From the NCBI GenBank assembly GCA_938075455.1, contig CALJHN010000013.1, positions 17,134 to 81,133 of the forward strand: DNA of 64,000 nucleotides, given 5' to 3'. Numbering within the stretch: position 1 is the stretch's first letter; the number at the start of each line of letters is the position of its first letter. The translations under genes and the position numbers were made by a program. Positions 16,514-26,209 of the stretch are shown one piece after another. This DNA is from an uncultured Flavobacteriales bacterium. GTDB lineage: Bacteria; Bacteroidota; Bacteroidia; Flavobacteriales_D; Parvicellaceae. The notes below the pieces were generated by a model. That model made no database searches. It had not been told where the DNA came from and was given only the letters and a program-made list of their open reading frames with translations.

Positions 16514-17932
16514 CTACTTATTAATTATTAGGACTTTATTATCGTTTGAATAAAAAGTATTTAATTCTTTAGTTATGAAATTCTCTACGTAAGATTTCTG
16601 GAAATTTTTAAGAGTATCGTTGTTCCACCTAATAACAAAAACAAAATTTGTGTCTTTAACTCCATTTAGTTGACTAAAGGACTGACCATAATTTAAAGAT
16701 TTTATAGATGGGAAATGAGTTAGAATCCTAGTATTTAATTGATCTAAAGCATTTTTCTCTCTCATAATATTTTGAAGTTCGCTCTTATACAAGTCTCTTT
16801 CTTCTGAAATTGATAATATCTTCTTGTCATTATCTACCAATATTTTATTTAATAACTCTTCTTCATCTATAGCCTTGGACTGTAAATTATGAATCTCTAA
16901 ATTCACATTACCCATTTCATAATTAGTAAGCTGTAATTTCCAATTATTTATCTGTTCTTCATTAATGTACTTTCCTCCAATATTTAAAATTATTTCAGGA
17001 TTATCATCCTCATAATTTAATTCTTTGGTAAGTACTTCAATTTCTGGATTAATAGATATTTCATTTTTAATAAAATTATCAGCATTTTGTATGAAAATAG
17101 ACTCATGTATAATATGGTAAAATTTAAAAACACTTGGTATTACAATAAGTAGCAAAACTGTAAAAACATAAATTTTTACTTTCCTTTCAATTTTAGGATT
17201 AACAAATTTAACCTTTGGAAAACTCAATAGTCTCAAAACAATAAATGTCGATAGACATATAAAAACACTGTTTAATAAAAACAAGTAAAAAGCACCAATA
17301 AAATATGGCCAATTTCCAACTGCCATTGCATATCCAACTGTACATAAGGGAGGCATCAAAGCAGTAGCAATTGCGACTCCAGGAATTACTGTTATTGTTG
17401 TGGCTTTGTTTTTTACTGTTGTTGCTATAACACCAGCTAAACCCCCAAAAAAAGCAATTAAAATATCTAATAAATGTGGTTTTGTTCTACTTAGAAGTTC
17501 TGATGTTTCTGATTTAATAGGTGTAATCAAATAAAATAAATAAGATGCCAAAACACTTGCAGCTACCATTATACCAAAGTTTTTTAAAGACTGAACAAGC
17601 GTTTTAAAATCATTGGCTGATAAAGCATACCCTATTCCTCTTATAGGACCCATTAATGGAGATATTAACATGGCTCCTATTATTACTGCTGGAGAATTAT
17701 TGATTAAACCAATGGAGGCAACCAATATGGAACAAATTAGAATCCAAATATTTATAGAAGAAAACTCAATATCACTTCTTATATCCTCAACAGTTTTTTC
17801 TTTATCGACTCCGTCGTAAATAGAAAATAAATTTTTTAAAAAATTTGTTACTGAACCAAATGCCTGCTTTAAAGAAACCTTATCTGCTTCTGATTTTATA
17901 GGGTCGTAGTCTATTTTATTATTTTCTTCCAT
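16514..17932 (-). CDS. DUF389 (TIGR00341-type) membrane protein
   Basis: A 472-residue protein. Residues 50-260 contain at least six membrane segments with the conserved blocks NNSPAVIIGAMLISPLMGPI and TVIPGVAIATALMPPLCTVGY, diagnostic for DUF389. The C-terminal part (about 275-472) is soluble and carries a coiled-coil-like stretch around ILSISEERDLYKSELQ. Function of the family is unknown, though the duplicated Pro-rich membrane motifs suggest transport. Transcribed before the SUI1-type gene with a gap of three bases. Confidence 0.88.
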   Translation of the reverse strand: MEENNKIDYDPIKSEADKVSLKQAFGSVTNFLKNLFSIYDGVDKEKTVEDIRSDIEFSSINIWILICSILVASIGLINNSPAVIIGAMLISPLMGPIRGIGYALSANDFKTLVQSLKNFGIMVAASVLASYLFYLITPIKSETSELLSRTKPHLLDILIAFFGGLAGVIATTVKNKATTITVIPGVAIATALMPPLCTVGYAMAVGNWPYFIGAFYLFLLNSVFICLSTFIVLRLLSFPKVKFVNPKIERKVKIYVFTVLLLIVIPSVFKFYHIIHESIFIQNADNFIKNEISINPEIEVLTKELNYEDDNPEIILNIGGKYINEEQINNWKLQLTNYEMGNVNLEIHNLQSKAIDEEELLNKILVDNDKKILSISEERDLYKSELQNIMREKNALDQLNTRILTHFPSIKSLNYGQSFSQLNGVKDTNFVFVIRWNNDTLKNFQKSYVENFITKELNTFYSNDNKVLIINK

Positions 17933-17995
17933 ATAAATATCGTTCTACTCTAATTTACAAGAAAAAGTTAAATTTAATATTCAAAATAGATTTTA

Positions 17996-18469
17996 TTATT
18001 TAAGTTGTGCTCTTTGGGACATAAATAATAGTACATAAACCAAATGAATCATATTGTTAAAAAGAGGAAACATGACCAACGCAATGCCAGTAAAATAAGG
18101 CCATGTAGCTTGAAATTCAAAATTTAAAAAGATATAGGGAGCTAAAACATAGGCTACTTGAAAAATCCAGTAAAAAGTCCATCCTAACTTTATCTTAAAA
18201 AACATCAAACTAACCCCAACCATTGCTAAAACATCAAAGACAATTCTAAGAGCATATAAACTTCTAAGTTGTGAAGCTAAATATTCGTTGAATTCAAAAC
18301 CATTTTCACCTAGATTATCTATTACTAAATTTAAAAAACTACTCTTTTGAGACTCCACAGATAAATCATCTAAAAAGAGAAAGAAATAACCAATATCTGA
18401 AACAAAACAATAGATAAAACCTATTAAACTTAATAGACAAAGCCACTTAAGAGCATCAAAATTTTTCAT
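17996..18469 (-). CDS. Small integral membrane protein
   Basis: A 157-residue protein with about four membrane segments (near residues 10-32, 72-92, 97-115 and 125-150) and a soluble loop of about 30 residues after the first. I do not recognise the family. Its start overlaps the stop of the M61 peptidase gene by four bases (ATGA), so the two genes are translationally coupled. A role linked to the peptidase is possible but nothing in the sequence proves it. Confidence 0.7.
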   Translation of the reverse strand: MKNFDALKWLCLLSLIGFIYCFVSDIGYFFLFLDDLSVESQKSSFLNLVIDNLGENGFEFNEYLASQLRSLYALRIVFDVLAMVGVSLMFFKIKLGWTFYWIFQVAYVLAPYIFLNFEFQATWPYFTGIALVMFPLFNNMIHLVYVLLFMSQRAQLK

Positions 18470-20124
18470 TCTTCTGAGAGTTTATATTTAAAGTACTGAA
18501 TATGATTACTATTATTTATATTTATATCTAAAATTCTTCCATTTCTACTAACTTTCAGTACAATTTGGTCATTTTCAAAATAATTTAACCAATGGTCCAA
18601 ATTATTATCTATCCTAAAATTATTAATAGCCAATATTTCATCTTCCTTGACAACTAAAGAATTGTACGCCGCACTCCCCTCAAGAACATTTAGAACTTTA
18701 AGATAGCCATTTTTAAAATAAGTCTTTAATCCAAGTTGCCAACTTATATTTTCGGATTTAATGACTGAAAACTTCCAACCAAAAACCTTTAAAGCCTCAT
18801 CAAGGAAAATCCTAAAATCTTCTTTTCCATAAATAATTTTATCAAAAATAGATGTAAAACTTTCACCAGATACAGTTTCTAAAGCATTCTTATAGCTATT
18901 CATATCATAACTAGTTAATTCATTTGAACCAGAATACAAAGCTTTCATTACATCATGTAAAGATTTTTTTTGGCCAGTAGCCTTTCTTATTTTGGCATCA
19001 CAAATCATAGCTATCAATGCACCTTCTACATAAATAGAAACTTTTCTACCAGGAATTCCTTGAACATATCCGTCTAACCATGTATCCCAGCTAGATTCTG
19101 AAACAGAATAATGATTTCGACCATCGCTATGAAAGTGTCTTTGAAATAATTTTTCCAACTCATTAAAATATTGATCCGTAGAAAAAACTTCACTTTCAAA
19201 AAGTATTCTATCTCCCATATAAGTCGTAACCCCTTCTGTTACATAGCCCATATGTGTGAAATTTTCTTTAGAAAAATCGTAGGGCAACATATCGCTAGGT
19301 CTTATTCCTTTAACATTCCATACATGGTATAATTCGTGAGAGGAAACCCCCAATAATTCTTTATATAATTTTTCAAAAACATCGTAGGATGGACCCAATA
19401 GTATAACTGTAGAATGGTGGTGTTCAACTCCATGGTAAGAACTGTAAGGAGTTATTTGAAATAGAAATAGGAAACTTTTGTGTGGAAAAGAACCAAAAAG
19501 ATTTATCTGATAGTTGATAAAGGAAGTAAAATCTTTAAGCATTTTTTTCCAGTTAACTTTCACTTCCCCTTGAAAGCAAAAACTAAAATTAACATTGTTA
19601 ATAGTTAGAGTTCTTTGTTGTGCAGAATTACTGGCAATTATTGGAGAATCTGCTAATTGGTCAAAATTAGATGCTTTAAGGGTATTATTTCCGAGCTTTT
19701 CAAGTGATGTATGAATTTTATAATCTAATGGTAATTCAAATTCTATTTCATATTCTAGATCAAGATCTTGAGAATTGTAGAACATGCAGTTTACAGGGTT
19801 TATGTAAAGTTGGTTTTGATCTAAGTAAGTAGACCCTGCATTTAGCTCAGATGCATAATACCTGTAGGAGACAGTAAAAAGGTCTGTGTTTTGACAATCT
19901 ACTTCCCACAAATCTTTTGTTTTTTTCGAAAATCTAACTTTTTTATTATTAGCATCTAAAACATTAAAATCTTTAATGTTTTTAGCAAAATTTCCAAGTT
20001 CATATCTACCAGGTCTCCAAGAAGGAAGTTGTAAGTTAATCTTTGACAAGCCTTTTGCATCAACAATCAATTTAAAATCTATAAAATGTCTATCCGCATC
20101 TTTATAACTAACCAAATATTTCAT
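18466..20124 (-). CDS. M61-family aminopeptidase with PDZ domain
   Basis: A 552-residue peptidase. The N-terminal beta-sandwich contains LPSWRPGRYELGNFAKNI (about 33-50), the zinc site HELYH is at residues 263-267 and the third ligand is probably Glu297 in YVTEGVTTY. The C-terminal PDZ-like domain (about 450-525) contains GSAAYNSLVVKEDEILAINN. This is the layout of the M61 glycyl-aminopeptidase family. No signal peptide is visible, so it is probably cytoplasmic. A TATTTTTG box lies four bases before the ATG, which suggests a leaderless mRNA. Confidence 0.9.
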   Translation of the reverse strand: MKYLVSYKDADRHFIDFKLIVDAKGLSKINLQLPSWRPGRYELGNFAKNIKDFNVLDANNKKVRFSKKTKDLWEVDCQNTDLFTVSYRYYASELNAGSTYLDQNQLYINPVNCMFYNSQDLDLEYEIEFELPLDYKIHTSLEKLGNNTLKASNFDQLADSPIIASNSAQQRTLTINNVNFSFCFQGEVKVNWKKMLKDFTSFINYQINLFGSFPHKSFLFLFQITPYSSYHGVEHHHSTVILLGPSYDVFEKLYKELLGVSSHELYHVWNVKGIRPSDMLPYDFSKENFTHMGYVTEGVTTYMGDRILFESEVFSTDQYFNELEKLFQRHFHSDGRNHYSVSESSWDTWLDGYVQGIPGRKVSIYVEGALIAMICDAKIRKATGQKKSLHDVMKALYSGSNELTSYDMNSYKNALETVSGESFTSIFDKIIYGKEDFRIFLDEALKVFGWKFSVIKSENISWQLGLKTYFKNGYLKVLNVLEGSAAYNSLVVKEDEILAINNFRIDNNLDHWLNYFENDQIVLKVSRNGRILDININNSNHIQYFKYKLSEE

Positions 20125-20128
20125 ATGT

Positions 20129-20136
20129 CAAAAATA
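20129..20136 (-). promoter_or_regulatory. Promoter -7 box (TATTTTTG) of the M61 gene
   Basis: Minus-strand TATTTTTG fits TAnnTTTG and ends four bases before the ATG at 20124, so transcription would start at or near the start codon. No clear -33 element. Confidence 0.4.
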
Positions 20137-20176
20137 GAATTTATGAAACATAACAGGTCTTAAATTGTGTAATAAT

Positions 20177-20184
20177 TATATTTG
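20177..20184 (+). promoter_or_regulatory. Promoter -7 box (TATATTTG) of the ATP-grasp gene
   Basis: TATATTTG matches the consensus and ends five bases before the ATG at 20190. It is divergent from the box of the M61 gene at 20129-20136. A leaderless transcript would result. Confidence 0.4.
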
Positions 20185-20189
20185 CTCTT

Positions 20190-21101
20190 ATGAAAGAATT
20201 TGATGTTGTTCTATTAACAGATTCGAGATATGTTAATCCTAAAAAAATAGATCCTTACATACAAAATGTTTTAAAAGAAGACGGATTGGTAATGGATGGT
20301 CTAGAAAAATTGAATCTTAGAACCATTAAAAAAGACTGGAACGACCATAAGTTTAATTGGACTTCAACAAAAAGTGCAATATTTAGATCTACTTGGGATT
20401 ATTTTGATCAATTTTCCAACTTTAGAAATTGGTTAGATATAATTAAGGAACAATGTTTTCTAATAAATCCTTACGAACAAATAAATTGGAACCTTGACAA
20501 ACATTATTTATTAGACTTACAAAAGAAAGATTTACCAATTGTAGAGAGTGTATTTGTTCCTAAAAAAAATGAGCTCAATCTAGAGACTATTTCAAAAAGT
20601 AAAAATTGGAAAGATATTGTTATAAAGCCAACTATATCGGGAGCTGCTAGACACACTTACCATTTAAAAAATGATGAAATAAAAAAATTTCAAGACAAAT
20701 GGTTATCTCTAACCAATAATGAAGATTTTATGGTTCAAGAATTTCAGAAAAATATTTTATCGTCTGGAGAGATTGCAGTTATGCTTTTTGGTGGAGAATA
20801 TTCTCATTCTGTACTAAAAAAAGCAAAAAAAGGAGATTTCAGAGTACAAGACGATTTCGGAGGAAGTGTTGAAAAAATAAATCCTTCATTGGAAATAATT
20901 GAGTTGGCAGAAAAAACTGTAAAAAATCTAAAAAATATGCCTCTTTACGCAAGAGTTGATATCATTTTTGATAATGATAATAATCCTGTAATTTCAGAAC
21001 TTGAACTTATAGAACCGGAACTTTGGTTTAGATTTAAAGAAGAATCTGCCTGTAAATTAGCAGAGATTGTTAAAGATTTTTTAAACAAATTGAATTGTTA
21101 A
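20190..21101 (+). CDS. ATP-grasp-domain protein
   Basis: A 303-residue protein. After an N-terminal pre-ATP-grasp domain with a characteristic FRSTWDYFDQ block, the ATP-binding part has DIVIKPTISGAARHTYHL (about 148-165), FMVQEFQKNI and the metal-site region ARVDIIFDNDNNPVISELELIEPELWF. This matches glutathione-synthase/RimK-like ligases of the small type found near amino-acid or peptide ligation functions. The substrates cannot be told. It stands alone between the M61 peptidase and lpdA. Confidence 0.82.
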   Translation: MKEFDVVLLTDSRYVNPKKIDPYIQNVLKEDGLVMDGLEKLNLRTIKKDWNDHKFNWTSTKSAIFRSTWDYFDQFSNFRNWLDIIKEQCFLINPYEQINWNLDKHYLLDLQKKDLPIVESVFVPKKNELNLETISKSKNWKDIVIKPTISGAARHTYHLKNDEIKKFQDKWLSLTNNEDFMVQEFQKNILSSGEIAVMLFGGEYSHSVLKKAKKGDFRVQDDFGGSVEKINPSLEIIELAEKTVKNLKNMPLYARVDIIFDNDNNPVISELELIEPELWFRFKEESACKLAEIVKDFLNKLNC

Positions 21102-21154
21102 GCTGTTTGAAGAAGAGAATTTATAAATTCGCATAAATAATTAATTTTTGAGCT

Positions 21155-22543
21155 ATGAATTATGACGTTATTGTTTTAGGAAGTGGACCTGGTGGTTATG
21201 TGACTGCCATAAGAGCTTCTCAACTTGGTTTAAAGACTGCTGTTGTGGAAAAAGAATCTTTAGGTGGCGTATGTTTAAATTGGGGATGTATTCCAACCAA
21301 AGCATTGCTTAAAAGTGCCAATGTTTATGAATATATTAACCATGCAGATGATTATGGAATAAAAGTTTCTAGCCACAAAGCAGATTTTAATGCTGTTATA
21401 AAAAGAAGTAGAGATGTTGCCGAAAAAATGAGTGGAGGAGTTAAGTTCCTAATGAAAAAAAATAAGATCGATGTAATTATGGGAACTGGTAAAATTCAAC
21501 CCGGAAAACAGCTAGAGGTAACCAACATCGAGGGAGAAAAAACAAGTTACACAGCAAAACATATTGTTATAGCAACTGGTGCTAGATCTAGACAATTACC
21601 AAACTTAGAACAGGACAAGAAACAAATAATTGGATACAGAGATGCTATGGTACTTCCTAAAATGCCTAAAAAAATGGTGATAGTTGGCTCTGGAGCTATC
21701 GGTGTAGAATTTGCATACTTCTACAACTCTATGGGAGTTGATGTTACTGTAGTAGAATATTTGCCAAATATAGTTCCCTTAGAAGATATAGACGTTTCTA
21801 AACAATTAGAAAAAACTTTTAAGAAAAAAGGCATTGGTATTATGACCAACTCATCGGTCGAAAATGTTGAAAAATCTGCAAAAGGTTGTAAAGTAAATAT
21901 CAAAACTGCCAAAGGCGAAGAAGTAATAGAATGTGACATTGTATTATCAGCCGTGGGTATTCAACCAAATATTGAAAATATTGGCTTGGAAGAAACTGGA
22001 ATTGTTGTGGACAACGGTAAAATAGTAGTAAACGAATTTTATGAAACTAATATGCCTGGTTACTATGCAATTGGAGATGTTGTAAAAGGACAATCCCTTG
22101 CTCATGTTGCTTCTGCAGAAGGTATCACATGTATTGAAAAAATTGCTGGCCACCATCCAGAACCAATTGATTATAACAATATTCCAGGTTGTACTTACTG
22201 CAGTCCGGAAATTGCATCTGTTGGAATGACAGAAAAAGTTGCAAAGGAAACAGGCCATGAATTAAAAATTGGCAAATTCCCATTCTCAGCATCTGGAAAA
22301 GCTAGTGCAGCTGGTCACAATGATGGATTTGTAAAACTAATTTTTGATGCTAAATACGGTGAATTACTTGGGGCTCATATGATTGGAGCCAATGTTACAG
22401 AAATGATTGCTGAAATAGTAGCTTTAAGAAAATTAGAAACTACTGGCCATGAACTAATTAAAACTGTTCATCCTCATCCAACTATGAGTGAAGCAATTAT
22501 GGAAGCAGCAGCAGCTGCATATGGAGAGGTAATCCATATTTAA
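21155..22543 (+). CDS. lpdA: Dihydrolipoyl dehydrogenase
   Basis: A 462-residue flavoenzyme. FAD motif GSGPGGYVTAIRA is at residues 9-21, the redox disulfide is Cys40/Cys45 in GGVCLNWGCIPTK, the NAD motif is VGSGAIGVEFA, and the C-terminal HPHPTMSEAIMEAA carries the catalytic His-Glu. It re-oxidises lipoamide in 2-oxoacid dehydrogenase or glycine cleavage complexes. Full length. The stop lies only two bases from the convergent stop of the next gene, and no terminator hairpin is visible between them. Confidence 0.97.
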   Translation: MNYDVIVLGSGPGGYVTAIRASQLGLKTAVVEKESLGGVCLNWGCIPTKALLKSANVYEYINHADDYGIKVSSHKADFNAVIKRSRDVAEKMSGGVKFLMKKNKIDVIMGTGKIQPGKQLEVTNIEGEKTSYTAKHIVIATGARSRQLPNLEQDKKQIIGYRDAMVLPKMPKKMVIVGSGAIGVEFAYFYNSMGVDVTVVEYLPNIVPLEDIDVSKQLEKTFKKKGIGIMTNSSVENVEKSAKGCKVNIKTAKGEEVIECDIVLSAVGIQPNIENIGLEETGIVVDNGKIVVNEFYETNMPGYYAIGDVVKGQSLAHVASAEGITCIEKIAGHHPEPIDYNNIPGCTYCSPEIASVGMTEKVAKETGHELKIGKFPFSASGKASAAGHNDGFVKLIFDAKYGELLGAHMIGANVTEMIAEIVALRKLETTGHELIKTVHPHPTMSEAIMEAAAAAYGEVIHI

Positions 22544-22545
22544 TT

Positions 22546-23079
22546 TTACTGCTTGAGTATTTTTAGAATCTCTTCGTTAGACTTTCCAAAAACGTTATCT
22601 AAGTAAACTTTCGAGTTTTCACTAAGAGGATGATTAGGATAAAGTTCTATCAATTCTTCAAAGGCCAATCTTGCATTGTTTTTGTCCATTAATATGTTGT
22701 CTAATATTCTAGCTCTGTTATGTAAGTAAACTGGAGCATTATCACTTTCAGGAAACTTTCTTTGAGCTTTTAAAAAGTAATCTACAGCATCTTTATATTT
22801 TTGAGCTGCTTCGGAACCAGTTGCAGCGCATTGCAATAAAAACTCATTTTCTTCATCGTTAAAATTTTTGTGGTATCTAACGTAAAGATTTAAGGATTGA
22901 TTTTTAATGCTAATACCTAGTTGATAAATAGAGCTAAGATCTTTTGGATTAGATTTTATTAATTGATTATTAATTTCTCTGAGATCTTCTAGCTCTTGAT
23001 AATAGCTAGGAATTGGCTCTTTCTTATTAGCACATGAAAAACAAAAAAATATAATTGAAAAGTATATTAATTTCCTCAT
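22546..23079 (-). CDS. Tetratricopeptide-like lipoprotein
   Basis: A 177-residue protein with an N-terminal hydrophobic segment and a Cys at position 16 (CFSC, a loose lipobox). Helical repeats follow, with AQKYKDAVDYFLKAQRKFPES and LAFEELIELYPNHPLSENSKVYLD, which match TPR units. It is probably a periplasmic scaffold lipoprotein. It overlaps def by four bases and is transcribed with it, an arrangement seen often in Bacteroidota. Confidence 0.78.
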   Translation of the reverse strand: MRKLIYFSIIFFCFSCANKKEPIPSYYQELEDLREINNQLIKSNPKDLSSIYQLGISIKNQSLNLYVRYHKNFNDEENEFLLQCAATGSEAAQKYKDAVDYFLKAQRKFPESDNAPVYLHNRARILDNILMDKNNARLAFEELIELYPNHPLSENSKVYLDNVFGKSNEEILKILKQ

Positions 23080-23657
23080 TTTTTAAAAAATTTCATTTTA
23101 TAATTAACCTCTACTTTGCCTTTAGATATTTCTTCTAATTTTCGTTTCATCAATCTCTTTTTTAAAGGGTTTAAATGATCCGTAAAAAGAATTCCTTCAA
23201 TGTGGTCGTATTCATGTTGAATAATTCTAGCAGCTATCCCTTGATAAGACTCTTCAAAAAAATTCCAATTTTCGTCATAGTAAGTAATTTTTATAACTGC
23301 TTTTCTTTCTACATCTTCTCTAATTCCAGGGATACTCAAACATCCTTCAGAAAATGGCCAATGTGGTCCTGTTTCATTTTCAATAATAGGATTTACAAAT
23401 ACTTTTTTAAAGTCTTTTAATTCTTTTAATTTTTCATCCAGTTCTTCACCTTCTTCCGGTTCTGCAAACGGGGAAGCATCCACGGTAAAAATTCTTTTTG
23501 AAATTCCTATTTGAGGACCAGCAAGACCTACTCCACTTGCGGCATACATGGTTTCAAACATATCAGAGACTAATTCTTTAAGAGATTCACCTTCTTCAAA
23601 TTCATCACATTCTTTTCTTAAAATTGGAGATCCATAAGAAAGTATTGGTAAAATCAT
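23076..23657 (-). CDS. def: Peptide deformylase
   Basis: A 193-residue metalloenzyme that removes the formyl group from nascent proteins. All three motifs are present: GVGLAGPQIG (42-51), EGCLS with metal ligand Cys106, and QHEYDH with His148, Glu149 and His152. The insertion after motif 1 (PEEGEELDEKLKEL) is common in Bacteroidota enzymes. A TATATTTG box ends four bases before the ATG. The gene overlaps the TPR lipoprotein gene. Confidence 0.96.
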   Translation of the reverse strand: MILPILSYGSPILRKECDEFEEGESLKELVSDMFETMYAASGVGLAGPQIGISKRIFTVDASPFAEPEEGEELDEKLKELKDFKKVFVNPIIENETGPHWPFSEGCLSIPGIREDVERKAVIKITYYDENWNFFEESYQGIAARIIQHEYDHIEGILFTDHLNPLKKRLMKRKLEEISKGKVEVNYKMKFFKK

Positions 23658-23661
23658 TGGG

Positions 23662-23669
23662 CAAATATA
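23662..23669 (-). promoter_or_regulatory. Promoter -7 box (TATATTTG) of def
   Basis: Minus-strand TATATTTG matches TAnnTTTG and ends four bases before the start codon at 23657, which suggests a leaderless transcript. Confidence 0.4.
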
Positions 23670-23698
23670 AAATGATTTAGCATTAACTTGAAAATTGA

Positions 23699-25426
23699 TT
23701 AAAATTCTATGTCTAAATTAAATTTTTCTTTGAAAATATGAAGGTCTGGATTTTTTTCTGCCATTTGGAAGAACTTCTCCTTACTTGTTAACTGAGTAAG
23801 CTTTGGATTCTCAGATTTTGTAAGTTCTAGAACCAATTGAATATGGCTATTTTTGAGTTCAGATCTTAAAAAATCTAAAAGTAGCTGGTTTTGGGTTTGG
23901 AGTTCCATCTTCTGAACTTCGCTATCCAGTATGAATTTTATCAAAAAATTGTCTAAAAGTTCAGGAGTTTGTTTGGTGAGAGTAGTAAATAAACCAATTT
24001 TTCCTTCTTTATTTTTAATTTCTGCAAATTCATTCCATTTTTCTTCTAATAGCTTTTGAGAAAATTTGGAAGATTCTAATACTTCCACTCCTCCATCTTC
24101 ATTTTTAGTAATTGATTCTTGATTAATTTGTTGTCTTATTCCAGTTATAGAAGCTGCAACAGATCTCTTTTTTATAGTTAAAGAAGTTTTGGGTCTGATA
24201 ATTTCAGACTTCTCAGGTTCAAAGGTCTTTGGAGGTGGATGCTTTTGTTTAGGTTCTTTAACTTCCTTCAAAGGTTTATTTTCAAGATCTTTTGAAGAAG
24301 GAATTAGATTTATGTCTTTAAAATCGAGAGCAATTATAGGTGCATCTAAGAAATTAAGTTTTTTTTTTTCTGATCCATGGGAACAGAGCTTCATTATTAA
24401 TATTTCTACAAGAAGTCGCTGGTTTTGACTGGTCTTATATAAAGAATCCGCTTCATTGCTAAGAGATAATAAATCGGTTAAATATTCATTATCAAAAAGT
24501 TCTGCTTGAGTTTTAAACTTTTCAATCGTGTCTTTGGTATATTCTAAAATTTTCAAGGTTCTTTCATCTTTTGCTATCATTAAATTTCTAAAATGAGAAG
24601 CCAATCCGTTAATAAATAGACGTCCATCGAAACCTTTAGAAATTATTTCACTGAATAGTAATAAGCTTTCGTGTATTAAGTTTTTATGAATATAATCAGC
24701 AAACTTAAAATAGTAATCGTAGTCTAGTATATTAAGGTTTCTAACTACTTCTTTGTAAGTAATATTGCTATTGGTAAAATTTACCATTAAATCAAAACAC
24801 GAAAGAGCATCTCTAAGAGCGCCATCGGCTTTTTCAGCAATTACGTGCAAAGCTTCAGGTTCAGATTTTACACCTTCTTTACTAGCAATATTTTCTAAGT
24901 GTGCTACCATGTCTGGTATGGATATTCTGTGAAAGTCATATACCTGACATCTGGAAAGTATGGTCGGAATAATTTTATGTTTCTCTGTTGTTGCTAAAAT
25001 AAAAATAGCATGTGGAGGTGGTTCCTCCAAAGTTTTTAAAAATGCGTTGAATGCACTTTGGGACAACATGTGCACCTCATCTATAACATACACTTTGTAA
25101 TTTCCTCTTTGAGGTGGAATTCTAACTTGGTCATTAAGATTTCTTATATCATCTACTTGGTTATTTGAAGCAGCATCTAGTTCGTAAATATTATATGTAA
25201 AATCTGTTAGGTTAGGATCGTGCTTTAGATTGATAGACTTTGCAAAGAGCCTCGCAATAGATGTTTTACCAACGCCTCGTGGACCACAAAACAAATAGGC
25301 TTGAGCTAACTGGTTAGAATCAATTGCTTGCTTTAGAGTAGTTGCTATATTTTCTTGACCAATAATAGTCTCCCAACTGTTGGGTCTATATTTTAAAGCT
25401 GATACTGTATAGTTAGAATTGGACAT
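23699..25426 (-). CDS. dnaX: DNA polymerase III subunit gamma/tau
   Basis: A 575-residue clamp-loader ATPase. Walker A is GPRGVGKTS (48-56), Walker B is VYVIDEVHML, sensor 1 is in ILATTEKHKIIPTILSRC, and ELDAASNNQVDDIR is the family signature. The four-Cys zinc module of the E. coli protein is missing between Walker A and that signature, a state I believe is shared by flavobacterial homologues. Residues about 370-575 form a low-complexity linker and a tau-like C-terminus. No frameshift site for a short gamma form was recognised. Confidence 0.95.
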   Translation of the reverse strand: MSNSNYTVSALKYRPNSWETIIGQENIATTLKQAIDSNQLAQAYLFCGPRGVGKTSIARLFAKSINLKHDPNLTDFTYNIYELDAASNNQVDDIRNLNDQVRIPPQRGNYKVYVIDEVHMLSQSAFNAFLKTLEEPPPHAIFILATTEKHKIIPTILSRCQVYDFHRISIPDMVAHLENIASKEGVKSEPEALHVIAEKADGALRDALSCFDLMVNFTNSNITYKEVVRNLNILDYDYYFKFADYIHKNLIHESLLLFSEIISKGFDGRLFINGLASHFRNLMIAKDERTLKILEYTKDTIEKFKTQAELFDNEYLTDLLSLSNEADSLYKTSQNQRLLVEILIMKLCSHGSEKKKLNFLDAPIIALDFKDINLIPSSKDLENKPLKEVKEPKQKHPPPKTFEPEKSEIIRPKTSLTIKKRSVAASITGIRQQINQESITKNEDGGVEVLESSKFSQKLLEEKWNEFAEIKNKEGKIGLFTTLTKQTPELLDNFLIKFILDSEVQKMELQTQNQLLLDFLRSELKNSHIQLVLELTKSENPKLTQLTSKEKFFQMAEKNPDLHIFKEKFNLDIEF

Positions 25427-25433
25427 CTTTTGA

Positions 25434-25441
25434 CAAAGATA
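25434..25441 (-). promoter_or_regulatory. Promoter -7 box (TATCTTTG) of dnaX
   Basis: Minus-strand TATCTTTG is an exact consensus match and ends seven bases before the ATG at 25426. Confidence 0.45.
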
Positions 25442-25542
25442 AAATAAGCTTCAAAGTAATAGGGATTTAAAAACAAAATATTTCTAAATAAATTTATAAT
25501 TGGTTTTATTGGTTAAATAATTTTATTTTTCAGGGAATCTTA

Positions 25543-25550
25543 TATCTTTG
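25543..25550 (+). promoter_or_regulatory. Promoter -7 box (TATCTTTG) of the rpsF operon
   Basis: TATCTTTG matches the consensus and ends 23 bases before the rpsF ATG. The -33 area at 25517-25530 is T-rich, without a clear TTG. Its place in front of a ribosomal operon supports it. Confidence 0.6.
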
Positions 25551-25573
25551 CAATCCAAATTTAAATAACTAAC

Positions 25574-25912
25574 ATGAATCATTACGAAACTGTTTTCATT
25601 TTAACTCCCGTTTTGTCTGATAAGCAGACAAAGGAAGCAGTAGATAAATTCAAAAAGTTATTGAAAAATAGCAGTGCTAAAATCAATAACAATGAATCTT
25701 GGGGGCTTAAAAAATTGGCTTACCCTATTCAGAAAAAATCTACTGGATTTTATTTCCTCATTGAATTTCAATCTGAAGGAGATGTTGTTCAAAAACTAGA
25801 AGTTGAACTCAAAAGAGATGAGAGAGTGATGCGATTTTTAACAACAAAAATGAATAAAGATCATTTCGAATACGCAGAAAAAAGAAGAGTTAAGCTCTCT
25901 AAATCTGCTTAA
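25574..25912 (+). CDS. rpsF: Ribosomal protein bS6
   Basis: A 112-residue protein starting [16 protein letters not shown], the usual bS6 N-terminus, with the conserved [24 protein letters not shown] core. It binds the 30S platform with bS18. First gene of the rpsF-rpsR-rplI operon. In Bacteroidota, bS6, bS18 and bS21 are reported to cover the 3' end of 16S rRNA and to hide the anti-Shine-Dalgarno sequence, which is relevant to the mini-gene at 50122-50187. Confidence 0.96.
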   Translation: MNHYETVFILTPVLSDKQTKEAVDKFKKLLKNSSAKINNNESWGLKKLAYPIQKKSTGFYFLIEFQSEGDVVQKLEVELKRDERVMRFLTTKMNKDHFEYAEKRRVKLSKSA

Positions 25913-25937
25913 ATTATTAATTTTTTAAACACTAGTT

Positions 25938-26204
25938 ATGGCTGACAACTCAGAAATTAGATATCTCAATCAAATTGATATTGAGATAAAAAAGGAAAAA
26001 TATTGTAGATTCAAGAAATCTGGAATTAAATTTATTGACTACAAGGACCCTGATTTTTTAATGAAATTCATTAACGAGCAAGGAAAATTATTACCACGAA
26101 GAATTACTGGAACTTCTGCAAAATACCAAAAAAGAGTTTCTCAAGCAGTAAAAAGAGCAAGACACCTTGCAATATTACCATATTTAGCTGATCAATTAAA
26201 ATAA
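25938..26204 (+). CDS. rpsR: Ribosomal protein bS18
   Basis: An 88-residue protein with the bS18 core: [20 protein letters not shown], followed by [20 protein letters not shown] and [10 protein letters not shown]. It lies 25 bases after rpsF and five bases before rplI. It is part of the platform of the 30S subunit next to the 16S rRNA 3' end. Confidence 0.96.
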   Translation: MADNSEIRYLNQIDIEIKKEKYCRFKKSGIKFIDYKDPDFLMKFINEQGKLLPRRITGTSAKYQKRVSQAVKRARHLAILPYLADQLK

Positions 26205-26209
26205 GCATC